Assembly (NCBI GenBank): GCA_051294375.1
Contig: CM119265.1
Span: forward strand, 13,322,124 to 13,386,123
DNA length: 64,000 nucleotides
Direction: 5' to 3'
DNA from: Paraspadella gotoi
Lineage: Eukaryota; Chaetognatha
Shown: piece by piece, positions 33,212 through 44,355 of the stretch
Layout: every line of letters starts with the position of its first letter
Position numbering within the stretch: the stretch's first letter is position 1
Notes under the pieces: generated by a model
The model's database searches: none
What the model was told of the DNA's origin: nothing
The model's input: the letters and a program-made list of their open reading frames with translations, nothing else
Made by a program: the position numbers and the translations under genes

Positions 33212-36102
33212 ATGTCGGAGAAGCCTTACGTCTCTTTCCCTCTCTTCCGTGCCAAATTCAACCGCCAAAAGCCTCAAACCCGAGCGATGAAGCGATCGGC
33301 CGCTTCTCACGGGATTTCTCTCCGCTTCTCGCCGGATAAACTTCATCGTCCCCACGTTATCGTTTCCATATTCGTTTCCATACTTATTTTTTGGACCTTC
33401 TTCTCGACCGCCGGCGCCGAAGGATCCAAATTGTTTCAGTGCAAAAAATCATCCGGACTTAACGTGGAACATCAGTTTCATTGTTGCTACACGGACAGGC
33501 AACCCGGCTGCAGCAATCTCTGCATTGAAAACAGCAGGGTTTGTGATGGTGAGGAATATAATAATAATATACCAATTTCATATATAATATATTGTATAAT
33601 AATATAATACGAATATAATACATTGTTCAATTACTAAGAAACGTTTGACAACCCACATCCGTTTTACCTGGACTAATCCTTTCCTTTCGAGGCGTTCCCG
33701 ATTGCCCGGACTCCCGGGACGAGTGGAGCTCCCTCTGCAGCCAACCTTGCGTGCTCGGCTATCACCAGTTCAAAGGCTTTGCCTGCCGCAAGACGTGGAA
33801 GAGATGCCTCACCTTCAACTTTTATTGCGACGAAGAAGTCGACTGCGGATCCGAGCAAGAGAAGGATGAGTCCGACGAAGCCGAGTGCGACTGTTTCTCT
33901 AACAGGGTGAGGTCGGCGGGAAAGGTAGACTTGTGGTTTAGGAGCAATGAATTATGAAATGGAAGGAAAAGAATATTTTGGTGATTTTTTGGACGTTCTA
34001 AAATTTTATATTGAGTCATTTAATCTCTGTCATTTATTCTTACTAGTTTTATAAATTTTTAATAATATTCTATTTTTTTATAGGAAAAACAGTTTTTAAA
34101 AGTCAAACAACGATTTTATTGACAAATAAGTCAGACATGTTTATTTATATTTATTTCAACGCTGATGAAGACTCTAAAACAAGAGTCGAAACATGTCCGA
34201 CTTATTTTTCAATAAAATCGTTGTTTGAATTTTTACAAAACTGTTTTTCCTAAAAATTCCTCAAACACAATGAAAAGAAAGTAAAACCAATACAATAATA
34301 TTATAATATTGATATTGATGTCGCTGTAATTGCATCGATTCATATATTTTCTAAATTTTATATCAGTCCTCATCTATTCCTCAATTGTTGATGAAATAAA
34401 ATCTAATTTCCCCCCTTTTTTTAGGATTGCCCATTTTTCGGAAATATTTCCGTCACTATCCCGCCTAAAATCGAAGACGCCGTCGACGACGACGATAGCG
34501 ACGACGAACGCGTCGTTCTCGTCGCCGTCGTCTGCATTATCGTCGTCCTCGTACTCGTCGTCGTCGGAATTTGCGCTTTTCTCGTCAAGAGACAATTGAG
34601 CAAAAGCGTCCTGGACGGAAAAAGGGAAGGGAGAGGAAACAACGTCAATAATAGAGGTAGCCGACCAAATTCAAATTTTAATGGAACAGCATTAAACTAA
34701 TCCTTATTGGTATCTAATTATTGTGTTAAAATATTTTTTACAAAAATGTTCCGAACCATGGTAATTTGCTAATTAATATTATTTTATTGCTATATAATGT
34801 CAAAAATTTTTTTGGATATTTTAAGTTTTTTAATTGATTCTGATAGAGCTTAAAAAGTTAAGCAAAAATATAATTACAACTTTTAAAATTTTGATTTTTA
34901 TTACTACAAAATTAGTAAATAAACTGCTAAAATCATCGGATGATATATTATGATGATTTTTTTAAGGTTTTTCTCAATTTAAACCCACTTATCATCAAAA
35001 TATTGAAAAAAGAATTATACTTTGTGTAGATAACTTTTCATAAGCTATTTGAATCTGCTTTAAAAATAAAAAATTCAAAAAAAAATTTTTACATTCCTAT
35101 CTATAAATAAATATTAAAAATTAAATTACTAATGCTTCTTGCATTTTAGAAAATTTTGCTCCATTGAAAGTTTTCTCAGAAATGTATGAAGTTTCATTTG
35201 AAAGGTTCCCAAATCAAACTTCTGACCCACCCCATTGACGAAGTTTGGCTCTATCAATAACCAGGTTCGTATTTCAGCCTCTTTTGGTTTCCTCTTTGGC
35301 GGGGAAAAAAAAAGAAACTGTGGCATGTGAAAAAAAAAAAAAAAAAAAAATTTCCCCTCTATTGACATTCATTCGACGTTGTTGTTTTTTTACGAAGATA
35401 AAGTCGTTGATCGATGGTGACATGTCCCCTGACCAAGTAAAATCAAAACAATAACAAAAAACCGAAAACAATACATATCACATCTAAGTCACGTTAGTCA
35501 CACGAACGCGGGCTTTTAATCGTCACGAAAATCTTCGAATTACTCTATATCAATTTGGCCCAAAAAAAAACAAAACAAAAACAAAAACAAATAAAAAAAT
35601 CACGAGAACGAATCAATCATTTTTATCCCTTGAATTCTGAGGGTTTAACTTTTAGAAGCGATAAAACCGTTAATGGAAAGAGATATGACGGTTTCGCTTC
35701 TCTACATTAATGTAAATGCGGGTGGTCGCCTTTGAAGTGGGAAGAGGAAGCGAAAGTTAAAAATATAGGGAAAATATGATTCATACAATGAATTAAAATA
35801 AAGTCGAATATTAAAAAAAAAACAACGATAAACATTCACCCATTCACAGGAGGACTGATCAGCAACGTGAACCTCCCCACTCCGATCTTCGCCAGCCCCT
35901 CTCGAACCCCCCACCCTCCCCTTTCCGTACCCCCGCCACGCCCACCACCCCCTCCGCCCCCTCGATTCGCGAGGATTCCCTATCGTCGCCGTTTGGCTCC
36001 CTGGCGTTGGGGGAGGAGCTGCTCGGGCCGACGACTATCGACGCTCCGCCATCTTACGAAGAGATCGTGGAGCTCTCTAGGAGCGCATCGAGAGTGAGTT
36101 AG
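33212..36102 (+). CDS. Type I membrane protein with LDL-receptor class A modules
   Basis: Exons 33212-33548, 33692-33906, 34425-34656 and 35850-36102. An N-terminal hydrophobic segment (VIVSIFVSILIFWTFF) is followed by a Cys-rich ectodomain: RVCDGVPDCPDSRDEW and FYCDEEVDCGSEQEKDESDE match the calcium-binding C-terminal part of LDLa repeats, though the second ends EAEC and is not textbook. Then come an acidic stretch, a transmembrane helix (VVLVAVVCIIVVLVLVVVG) and a Pro-rich tail with PPSY, a WW-domain ligand typical of NEDD4-family binding. Exon 4 opens in one frame (GLISNVNLPTPIF) but only the next frame yields SIREDSLSSPFGSLALGEE and the PPSY end; one base is probably missing in the C-run near 35,900. 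An in-frame ATG at about 33,290 is an alternative start. Family unknown; probably a surface receptor. Confidence 0.7.
34081..34252 (+). mobile_element. 168-bp palindromic element with TA target duplication and hammerhead-like core
   Basis: The element (34083-34250) begins GGAAAAACAG and ends CTGTTTTTCC, flanked by TA on both sides. Its arms pair over some 60 bp with few mismatches (ACAACGATTTTATTGA against TCAATAAAATCGTTGT). It lies in intron 2 of the LDLa gene. Size, TIRs and TA duplication fit a mariner-like MITE; the ribozyme-like centre instead recalls elements that carry hammerhead motifs, such as Penelope-like elements and retrozymes. It has no coding capacity. Confidence 0.75.
34162..34197 (+). 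ncRNA. Hammerhead-ribozyme-like core
   Basis: CTGATGA (34162-34168) is followed by one extra A, a perfect 6-bp stem II (GACTCT 34170-34175 with AGAGTC 34082+100 to 34187, six-base loop), GAA (34188-34190), a very short palindromic stem III (ACATGT) and the cleavage triplet GTC (34195-34197). The bases flanking the core (ACG before CTGATGA, CGA after GTC) can start stem I with two G-C pairs, and the outer arms could extend it after a large internal loop. The conserved catalytic bases are all present; the bulged A after CTGATGA is non-canonical and may lower or abolish activity. The two-base-pair stem III is of the kind known from dimeric hammerheads of animal retroelements. Confidence 0.6.
34858..35190 (-). 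repeat. AT-rich dispersed repeat, right inverted copy
   Basis: Reverse-complement partner of about 31,808-32,135, in intron 3 of the LDLa gene. The pair flanks LDLa exons 1-3. Confidence 0.65.
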
Positions 36103-36286
36103 GATCAAAAAAAGGATCGGCGTCGCTCCAGCGAAGTCTCCGCTTGCGAGAAGAAAAAGGTCCAATTTTGAAGACGTGCGAAAAAGATGGTGAAATTTAG
36201 GTTGTTTTTGTTTTTTGTTTTTTTTATAACCTCGAGTATTTACATAGTTGATTTTTTTGAAAATCAGCGAGACAGCATTAACCAGT

Positions 36287-36292
36287 AATAAA
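36287..36292 (+). terminator. Putative poly(A) signal of the LDLa gene
   Basis: AATAAA about 185 bp after the TAG stop. Confidence 0.45.
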
Positions 36293-36495
36293 CGATATAC
36301 TTATACAATTACATTTTACAACAATCAGAACTTCCTTCGTCTTGACCAAAAATAGGCAACATCGCGCAGCAATTTCATTTCTTATTCGAATGAGAATTTA
36401 ATTACGTGAATAATCTCTCTCTACTGATTATTTAGGTATTTTTATTGAATTCAACTAAATCTTTAAAACCAATTTGTTAACATTTTTTTTAAAAT

Positions 36496-36496
<1 letters not shown>

Positions 36497-36566
<70 letters not shown>

Positions 36567-36660
36567 CTCTTTCTCTCCCTCTCTCTCTTTCTCTCTATTT
36601 CTTTCTTTCTCTCTTTCTTTCTTTATTTTTCTCTCCCTCTCTCTTTCTCTCTCTCTCTCT
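36497..36660. repeat. (CTTT)n grading into (CT)n
   Basis: Pure CTTT units over about 70 bp, then mixed CTTT and CT units. Confidence 0.95.
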
Positions 36661-39600
36661 AAAATTATTAAATTAAATTTGTTTTCCTGTTGGAATTTAA
36701 TGACGTTTTAAAAAGGCCTTCACCATCACCATGTCATCCTATTTTGATTCTACATTCACTCTTTCGATAAATTTATAAAATCGTAGTATTTTTATATTTT
36801 AAATATTTTGTGGCATCGCGAGATACTGTATCAACGAAGGAGGAAAAAAGTGATAATGTGAGCTGTAATTTCTTTTCCATATTGTGGCATTTTACAACTG
36901 TACCCAATCTTAAAATGCTTTTCAATATAAATCTCTCGCGCGCTTTCCTTTTTTTACCGAATGTCAAGTGTTAATAATTTTATCCTTCTAGTCATCTAAC
37001 CTTCCGGCTCGAATGCCCATTTCCCAAATGACTTTTATTTCGTGCCCAACTCTTTAATCGAGTCTATTTAATTTTTTTTATTATGAAAAACAAATTCGGT
37101 TATAAATTCGCTGTATTTGAATTCATCTCTAAAAATCTCCGTTTTTCTTACTAATAACTTTTTAAAATTTAATGTTATGTCGTCGCGTTATTTGAGTAAA
37201 TATTTTTTTCTTAGAAACTGATCTCATTGTAAATGAATTCGACGTATTTTACGTTTAAAATTCAATACATTTTTAGTCTTTGTCGATCGTCTCTTTGAGG
37301 AGAGAGAGAGCGAGAGAGAGAGTGAGGTAGATCAACTCTTAGTGGAAGCGAAAGTTTGTATAAAAACATTTGCAAAGGAACAAAATTGTGGTTTTTATCT
37401 ACCTACAACGGAAACGTAAGTGCAATTTTACCTACAAACCGTCTAAAGAAGTTAAAAGAAAAAAAACCAGAATAAGAAAAGATCCAAATATATGTAAGAA
37501 AGAGGTGATTGAAAAAATTAACAAAAAAGTTAGAGAAGGAATGAAAGTTAATCATAATAGATCAGATGTTCTTCACAACCTCCGATAAGAGACTCTTCAA
37601 AATTCGAGCCTTTTAACCTTTTCACTCGTTTTATCTTGTGAATAGCGCGACCTGCAAGTTCTTAATCTGCGAAAGCTCAGGCGCCTTTTTTGGGTCTTGT
37701 TTTGGCTCAATTCGAACTGGATGACCCTTTAGCGACCCCGAACGAACTTGCCTCGCGTCACAAAAAAAAACCTTTAATTCCTTAACGTATTATTTTTTTT
37801 TTTAAATTGAAAACCTAATCTTAAATTCAACGTCTAAATTATAGAAAACATACTTTCTCTTTTTTATTTTCAAAACAGCTTTTAAAATCCTGAAATCCTT
37901 TTTCTCCACCGATTGCGTAGTAAAAATTTTTTTCACCTGCAATTATCGACGGTTACGAAACGTCAAGGACAAGTCGGACAAATTTTAAAGTCTCGACGTG
38001 GAAAAAAATATATAAATGTTTTTGAGTAGCTGTTCTAGAAGCAGTCTTAGAGTTTTTTCGCTTCAAAAAAAAAATCTACCTAGCATTCATTGTACTGTTG
38101 ATGCTGATGCAACCTAGGAAATTATCTTTCAATTATGATTTTAAACAGTAAAAAAAGTTGAGATAATTTTGAATAAAACTTTCGTAGTAAATGTCATCCA
38201 GCCTCATTTTTTTTCATGATATAATAATTTTTCAAATGCACAACAAATATCGAATAGCATTAGATTAAAACAAATGTCTGCAGTCATCGAGTTCCCAATA
38301 ACCGATTCTCCAATCATCATTGTCACTTCCATTTTCTTCGCCGTAACGTATTAGATTCCTGACTCCAGAGTGATGTAACTTAAGACCGAGTTACCCAGTT
38401 ACGCTCAACCGCAATTTGAAAAATCCTGTCGAGAAAATTTTATACAAAACGGGTTTCTCTCTGTCCCTTTCTGTGTCTCCCTTTCTCTGAATATTTGGTG
38501 ACACGTACAGAAATGAGAAAATTGATAAGGATTACCTTTTTCAAAGAAAAGTAAGAAGTAGCACAGCAGAAAGTTAGTCTGGGATATAGTTGAATTCGTT
38601 CTCTTTTTGAAAGAGTTCTTATTGAGATAAGGTTATTAAGTTTGAGAAAGTATGAAACAAATGTTTCATTTTTTAGCGTTAATTTACATGATATCCTGCA
38701 CTTAATAGTTATGCGCTTCATAAATAAAGAATCCTTTATTAAATTCGCCAGTCGCCACCTCCTACGATCGGCCCGCCATTCCAGGTGCGATTAATGACTA
38801 AATTGAAATTAATTTTAAAAAAAAATGCTTATGTAAGGCCAGAAAGAAAATCCTGTTTTATTCCTTTCTTATTTTTAATTCATTTCGTTACCCGTTGCGA
38901 CAACTTTTGCTTTTCAAACTCAAAATTCGTGGTTGCGTAACTTGACGAACCGGTTTCTTACAGAAAATTCTATCAATTCATTGTTTTTCTTCTTTCATTT
39001 TAAAATTTTTTTGAGTAAGAAAGCCAAGACGGAAACGAGTTGGAACGATGACGACGTGTTCTATTTCTAAGCAGGGAATCGGGTAGTTTTTATTGAATAA
39101 AAATAACCTTCTCTATAACATTAAATAATTTTGAGGTTACACACTTTCCGTCATTTTTATTTTGCGATATCCTTCTTGATTTATCTCCAACTGTTTTTTA
39201 CATATCCTTTTTAATTGTTCCTTCGTTATAGATTATTAATTATTCATTTTTTTTCTATCAATCAATCATTCTTTTAAAAACTTTGGTACTTTTTGCACTA
39301 CGCAGTTCTTGACGTAGCTTTTCAACACGATAATCTTTTTAAAATCATTTATTATTTTAAAAAGATACCGAAAAATATCCGACCGACAAAAAACCACATA
39401 AAATACTTACTAAGAAACTAAGCTTATTTCCGGGCTATATTAACGATAAGTCGTGGCATGCGGGGGAGAGGGCGGAGAGGCGCATATTAGACACAGAAGC
39501 CATGAAAATAAACATTAATATCGACGGACTTGCTGGGTTTTCCTTCGGGCATTGGCCTCATTAATCTGGTCTTTATTAAAGCGCTCTTAGAGACAGAGAT

Positions 39601-40611
39601 GAGTATATGGTGGTGACGACGACGGCGACGACGACGACGAAGACGTCTCTTTCTATTGCCAATCTTCATCGGGATTAAAAGAGTAATTAAAGTTCGGGCG
39701 AGAGAAATCCAACGCTTTCTGATTCTGATTCGTCCTTTCTCAAGATATTTATTTAGTTATTATTTATTTATAAATATATAATCAAAACTTATTTTCATGC
39801 AAAAGTTTAGCTTCTTAATAAACTTTTTAAAAGTTATATTTCAATGAGTTTTTTCTTAAAATATAAAACAAATGACATTCTGACGATCTTTCTAACCGAA
39901 ACGGATCCGCTTCATAAAAATTCTTTTTCTTTTTTTCCGACAACTCTCAAATTCTTAATAATCGTTACCAAAAATATTGACGACGACAACGACGACAACG
40001 TCGACGAGGACGACTCGGGGCGTTAACGCGCTTCGCCCATATTCCAGTTTTACCGAGAATAAGACGACAAATCGGGTTGAGGGGTGGAGTCACCTAAGAC
40101 GTTCGGGTGGAGTCCAAATTTTGGAAAATGTGACTTACCGGAGAAGAGAAAAGTCGATAAAGAAAAAAAAAAACTATTAGAACGACGTTTTGACAAACAT
40201 TTTCGCGATTTTCCGAGAAAGATATTATAACTTAAGAAAGTTGGACAAGGGAAATTTACATCCGGGGCTTAGTCGCTGCATGTTTTTTCTCGTGGTTTGG
40301 ACGAGGGCTTGGAGCGCGGATAACATTAGGAGAACTATAAAGGATAAAAAAACCATATTTTCATGAGTGCTTAAATTTTCATCTTGAACTTGACTGCTTA
40401 AATTTTCATCCTGTACATGACCATTGACCCTCGTACAATGCATTGCTGAGATTTTTTTAAATGTAATGTTGAATTAATTGAATTTAGTTATATTAATAGT
40501 CCCCATGACCTTAAAAAACAGGGAAAAAAGGAGAGAAAAAATAAAGAAAAAATCGAAATAAAAAAAACAAAAAAAATACACAGAAACGTATGAAGGAAAG
40601 AACGAAATAAA

Positions 40612-40634
40612 TAGAAAGAAAGAAAGAAAGAAAA

Positions 40635-40686
<52 letters not shown>

Positions 40687-40688
40687 AA
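40612..40688. repeat. (GAAA)n microsatellite
   Basis: GAAA tetranucleotide array of about 75 bp. Confidence 0.95.
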
Positions 40689-41044
40689 AAAAAGAACTAA
40701 AGAAAGAAAGAAACCAACCAACTCAACAACGTTCTTCGAATTCCAATCCCGATCAAAAAAGTCCTAATAAAATCAATTTGTAAAAAAAAAACAAACAAAA
40801 GAAAACAAAATCTCGTAAACAAAACTCGTAAAGAGTTCCTCGCCAAATCTTCCGCGATCGAAAACTATGGGCGTTATCTCCAACGAAAGATCGTTAAAGA
40901 GGAAGAACAAGAAATTGGGTGTTTCCTGCAAACTTCTCCCAAACTTGACCCCGTCTTCGAGTCTGGCAACGATCGGAGCCGCGTTGCCACGATTTCAACT
41001 TCGCTAACGGCGCGAAGATATTAAATTTGAACGAGATCCACATC

Positions 41045-41045
<1 letters not shown>

Positions 41046-41110
<65 letters not shown>
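41046..41110. repeat. (CT)n microsatellite
   Basis: Pure CT array of about 65 bp. Confidence 0.95.
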
Positions 41111-41113
<3 letters not shown>

Positions 41114-41885
41114 CTATAGTCACGTTGCTTTTATTCAATCATAATTACGTATTAAATCTCGCTTCGTCTTTTACTCAATTCCTTTTCTTTTTTTCCTTCG
41201 AGGAATCGACTTCTCTCCCAAACTCGTCTTCCTACTTTTCATCGTCTCCTCTTCCTCCTCCCATCCCTTCTTCCTTTCTCAAAAAATGTGACACACTCTA
41301 TCTCTCTATCTCTCTCTCTCTCTCTCATTCATAAGACAAAAAAAGTTTTTACTCGAAAATCCATTTCTCCGATTTTTCAGTCACATTTTTCGGAGTTAAC
41401 GATTTCGTTCGGATCTCTCTCCCTCTATCCCTCTCTCTCGTGGAAATTATGATTTGAAGAAAAAAAATATAAAAAAAAAAAAACCTCATCTGCGAAAATC
41501 GGTTCCACGAGGCCTCTCTTTTTTTTTAATTTCCAAGGTAAGTTTTTATTGTCAAAACTGAATAAGGAGTCTCGTTGTAAAAATATTCGATGCTCTACTG
41601 GTCCGTCTGGTTTATTACTAAAGAAATCCGGGCAAATTATCATAAGAAAAAAAAACAATGTAACTTTTGTGTCGTTTAAATGTTTGCTTCAAAGACGACT
41701 TTGTTCGCGCATTTTGCAAATCTGGTTTGGTCACTCTTGCAAATTAGCATTTCATTTTTCTTCCATTCGTGACAAAGGTTCATTGTCCAGAATAAAGGAC
41801 AAATTAAGTCCTAAAACCGCGTTTTTTTAAAAAACGCTCTCTCACCAATATAAGTTATTTTTTAACAGTTATAAGTCAAAATTTT

Positions 41886-41888
41886 TTT

Positions 41889-41928
<40 letters not shown>

Positions 41929-41930
41929 TT
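41886..41930. repeat. (TTTC)n microsatellite
   Basis: About 45 bp of TTTC units. Confidence 0.9.
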
Positions 41931-42576
41931 TTTCGTTCTTTTAATTTATATTATATTTTTTTATATCTTTTTCTATCAGTTTATTAATTCTTTATCCTAT
42001 CTTTCCTTCATTTTTTTCCATTGCGTCCAGCGTTAGTTTCCGGTTATCAGGGTTTAACATAAGCGGATAAACAAAACTAATAAAATCCTTAAAATCCAAA
42101 TGGTCACGTGTTTCATGGAGGAATGCGGGCAAGAGTCACACATAGCTTTCGATCTCTGCCGATACAATATCTTTTTCGATCCTTAAACCGAACCATAATT
42201 TTTTTTTTGAAAAACAAGTTTTACATGATCATTGATCAAATATGATAACTTTGATAAGTGTGTCTTAGTTTTGTCTCGATACAAACGTTTTTTTTTCTGA
42301 AAAAGTCTTCAAATAAAATATTCCCCATGGTGTTTTCCCCCATGACCATTGATATCAGTGCTAATTTTAAATCGGTCAAATGCATCTTGATGTCTTCTAA
42401 CGTAATATTTTTTTTTCCATATTTTTTCTTCTTTAGAAATCGACATCATTCCAATGCGTTGAACTCAACTAACAAATATGAGTAAGTAGCTGTCACTACC
42501 ACATTAGAATAGTTACTTTGAATTATAAGTGGGCATAATAAATTATATGATATTAAACTTAATGAAAACTTCTTAG

Positions 42577-44100
42577 CTGGAACTTGGACCCAAACCTCGC
42601 GAGGCGACTTCGACGTCGAATCGCTGATCGACGTTGCAAATGCGACGAAGGAGAATCTGCCTGATGGATGGACCAAAGTCAGGTTGAAGATAATAACTTC
42701 CTTGCGATTCATACTTTTTTGATTTCTTCTTTTACTATCCACATCTTTCGATTTTATTGTTGTGTTGAGACTTTCTTGTCCTTGCGTTTATAGAATTATT
42801 TGTTTACAAACAAAAAACGGACTTGTTTCCACTCTAGTTTTTTCGATTCTTCATCAGCGCGTAATAAATTTTTGCTGTTTAAACAAACTAATGACAGTAT
42901 AAATTAAAAATCAATTTCAGTTCATATTTTTTTAAAAATATAAAACTGTTAATTTAATATCAATAGATTGAAAAAATATGATTTCTACAAACGCTACCTC
43001 ATCAAAAAATCATTTTTCTTTTTCTGTGTTTCTTCAATAGTTCTTTTTGTGGGTTCTTGTGTTTAAAGTCGCAACGATTATTTTGGAAATCGGAGCTTTT
43101 TCAGGATCCCTCTATTCGGGTTTTAAAACTTACCTACGTAATTAAAATTTCTCATCACCCAGATAATTTCGCCTAACGTGGACGAAATTAGTGATGTAAG
43201 AAATTTGATAAAATCAAGTTTAGAAAACGGGTTTCTTGGTTTTCTTCACGCACGGTTTAGAAACTAATATAATGAATATCGATTCGTGAATTTTATTTTT
43301 AAACCAAATAAGTTTTCCTAATATTTCAATTGGAATTTTGGTATTCCTCAGATTCAATATTTGTTTTTATGTATATAACTATTAAAATTTGTTTTAACTT
43401 TTAAAATCCGTTTTATTTTGTCACCTAATTTTATAATTTTAGACCCTCGAAAAATTTTAGTCGAGTTCATATCAGGATTTTTTTTTATAAAATCGATAAT
43501 TGCATAGAAAAACTCGACAGGCTGTATAGTAAGGCGGTGACAACATACCTATAACTTGTTAATAAAAAATTGTAAAATGAAAGTAACAAATTAGCATCTT
43601 TGTTCTTCAGGTCGAACGATTACGTTTGCTTCATTCACATCGCGTTTCATCCTCATCTCCTCGAATGCGCTTGGGACAAAATTGTCATGATTCAAAAATC
43701 TAAATTCCATTCAGGTGATGATTAAAGTCTCAATATTTATGCTAAATGAATATATTTTGCAAACAATACACGTACAACTTTTAGCTCCGCTTTCTTTTCT
43801 ACGTAGTATCTTTTTTTTTCCCTCCCTCACTTTTTCTCGATATCACACTTAATATCTTTATTACGCTTCCCTTTAAATTAATGGGGGCAGTGATTTCCAA
43901 GTTTTACAAATAAGTGCGAGAGTATTTACAAAGTGTCAACCCTGAACGGAAGGATTTTCGGTTGAATTATGAGGGCTCGTCGGGAAATAAAAAAAAAAAG
44001 GAAACGGAGAGAGAGAGAGAGAGATGAGAGGTGTGTTTTTCATGTAGTATCTTTTACTTTCTTTCAGAGGAAAAGAAGGATGTGTCGAAAAGAAAGAGAG

Positions 44101-44139
<39 letters not shown>

Positions 44140-44228
44140 GAAGAGAGAGAGGAGGAGAGAGAGAGAGAAGAAGAGAGAGGAGGTTTTTCATGAAATCGCG
44201 GAAAAGAAGGATGTGGCGAAAAGGAAAG

Positions 44229-44259
<31 letters not shown>

Positions 44260-44269
44260 GAGAGAGAGA

Positions 44270-44311
<42 letters not shown>

Positions 44312-44320
44312 GAAGAGGGA

Positions 44321-44355
<35 letters not shown>

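Larger units (their letters stand above)
36103..42576. other. AT-rich region without a recognised gene
   Basis: About 6.5 kb with no exon I can support. It contains homopolymers, (CTTT)n, (GAAA)n, (CT)n and (GAC)n arrays, and short frames of low-complexity composition. Unrecognised 5' exons or the promoter of the zinc-finger gene may lie toward its right end. Confidence 0.6.

Noticed and set aside
38095-38120. CTGATGC in a possible hammerhead 5' half
   Set aside because: The motif has C instead of A at the last position and no GAAAC follows.
42258-42485. Candidate 5' exon of the zinc-finger gene ending at GAGTAAGT
   Set aside because: It has a good donor, but its phase does not fit the next exon and it is dominated by poly-T codons.
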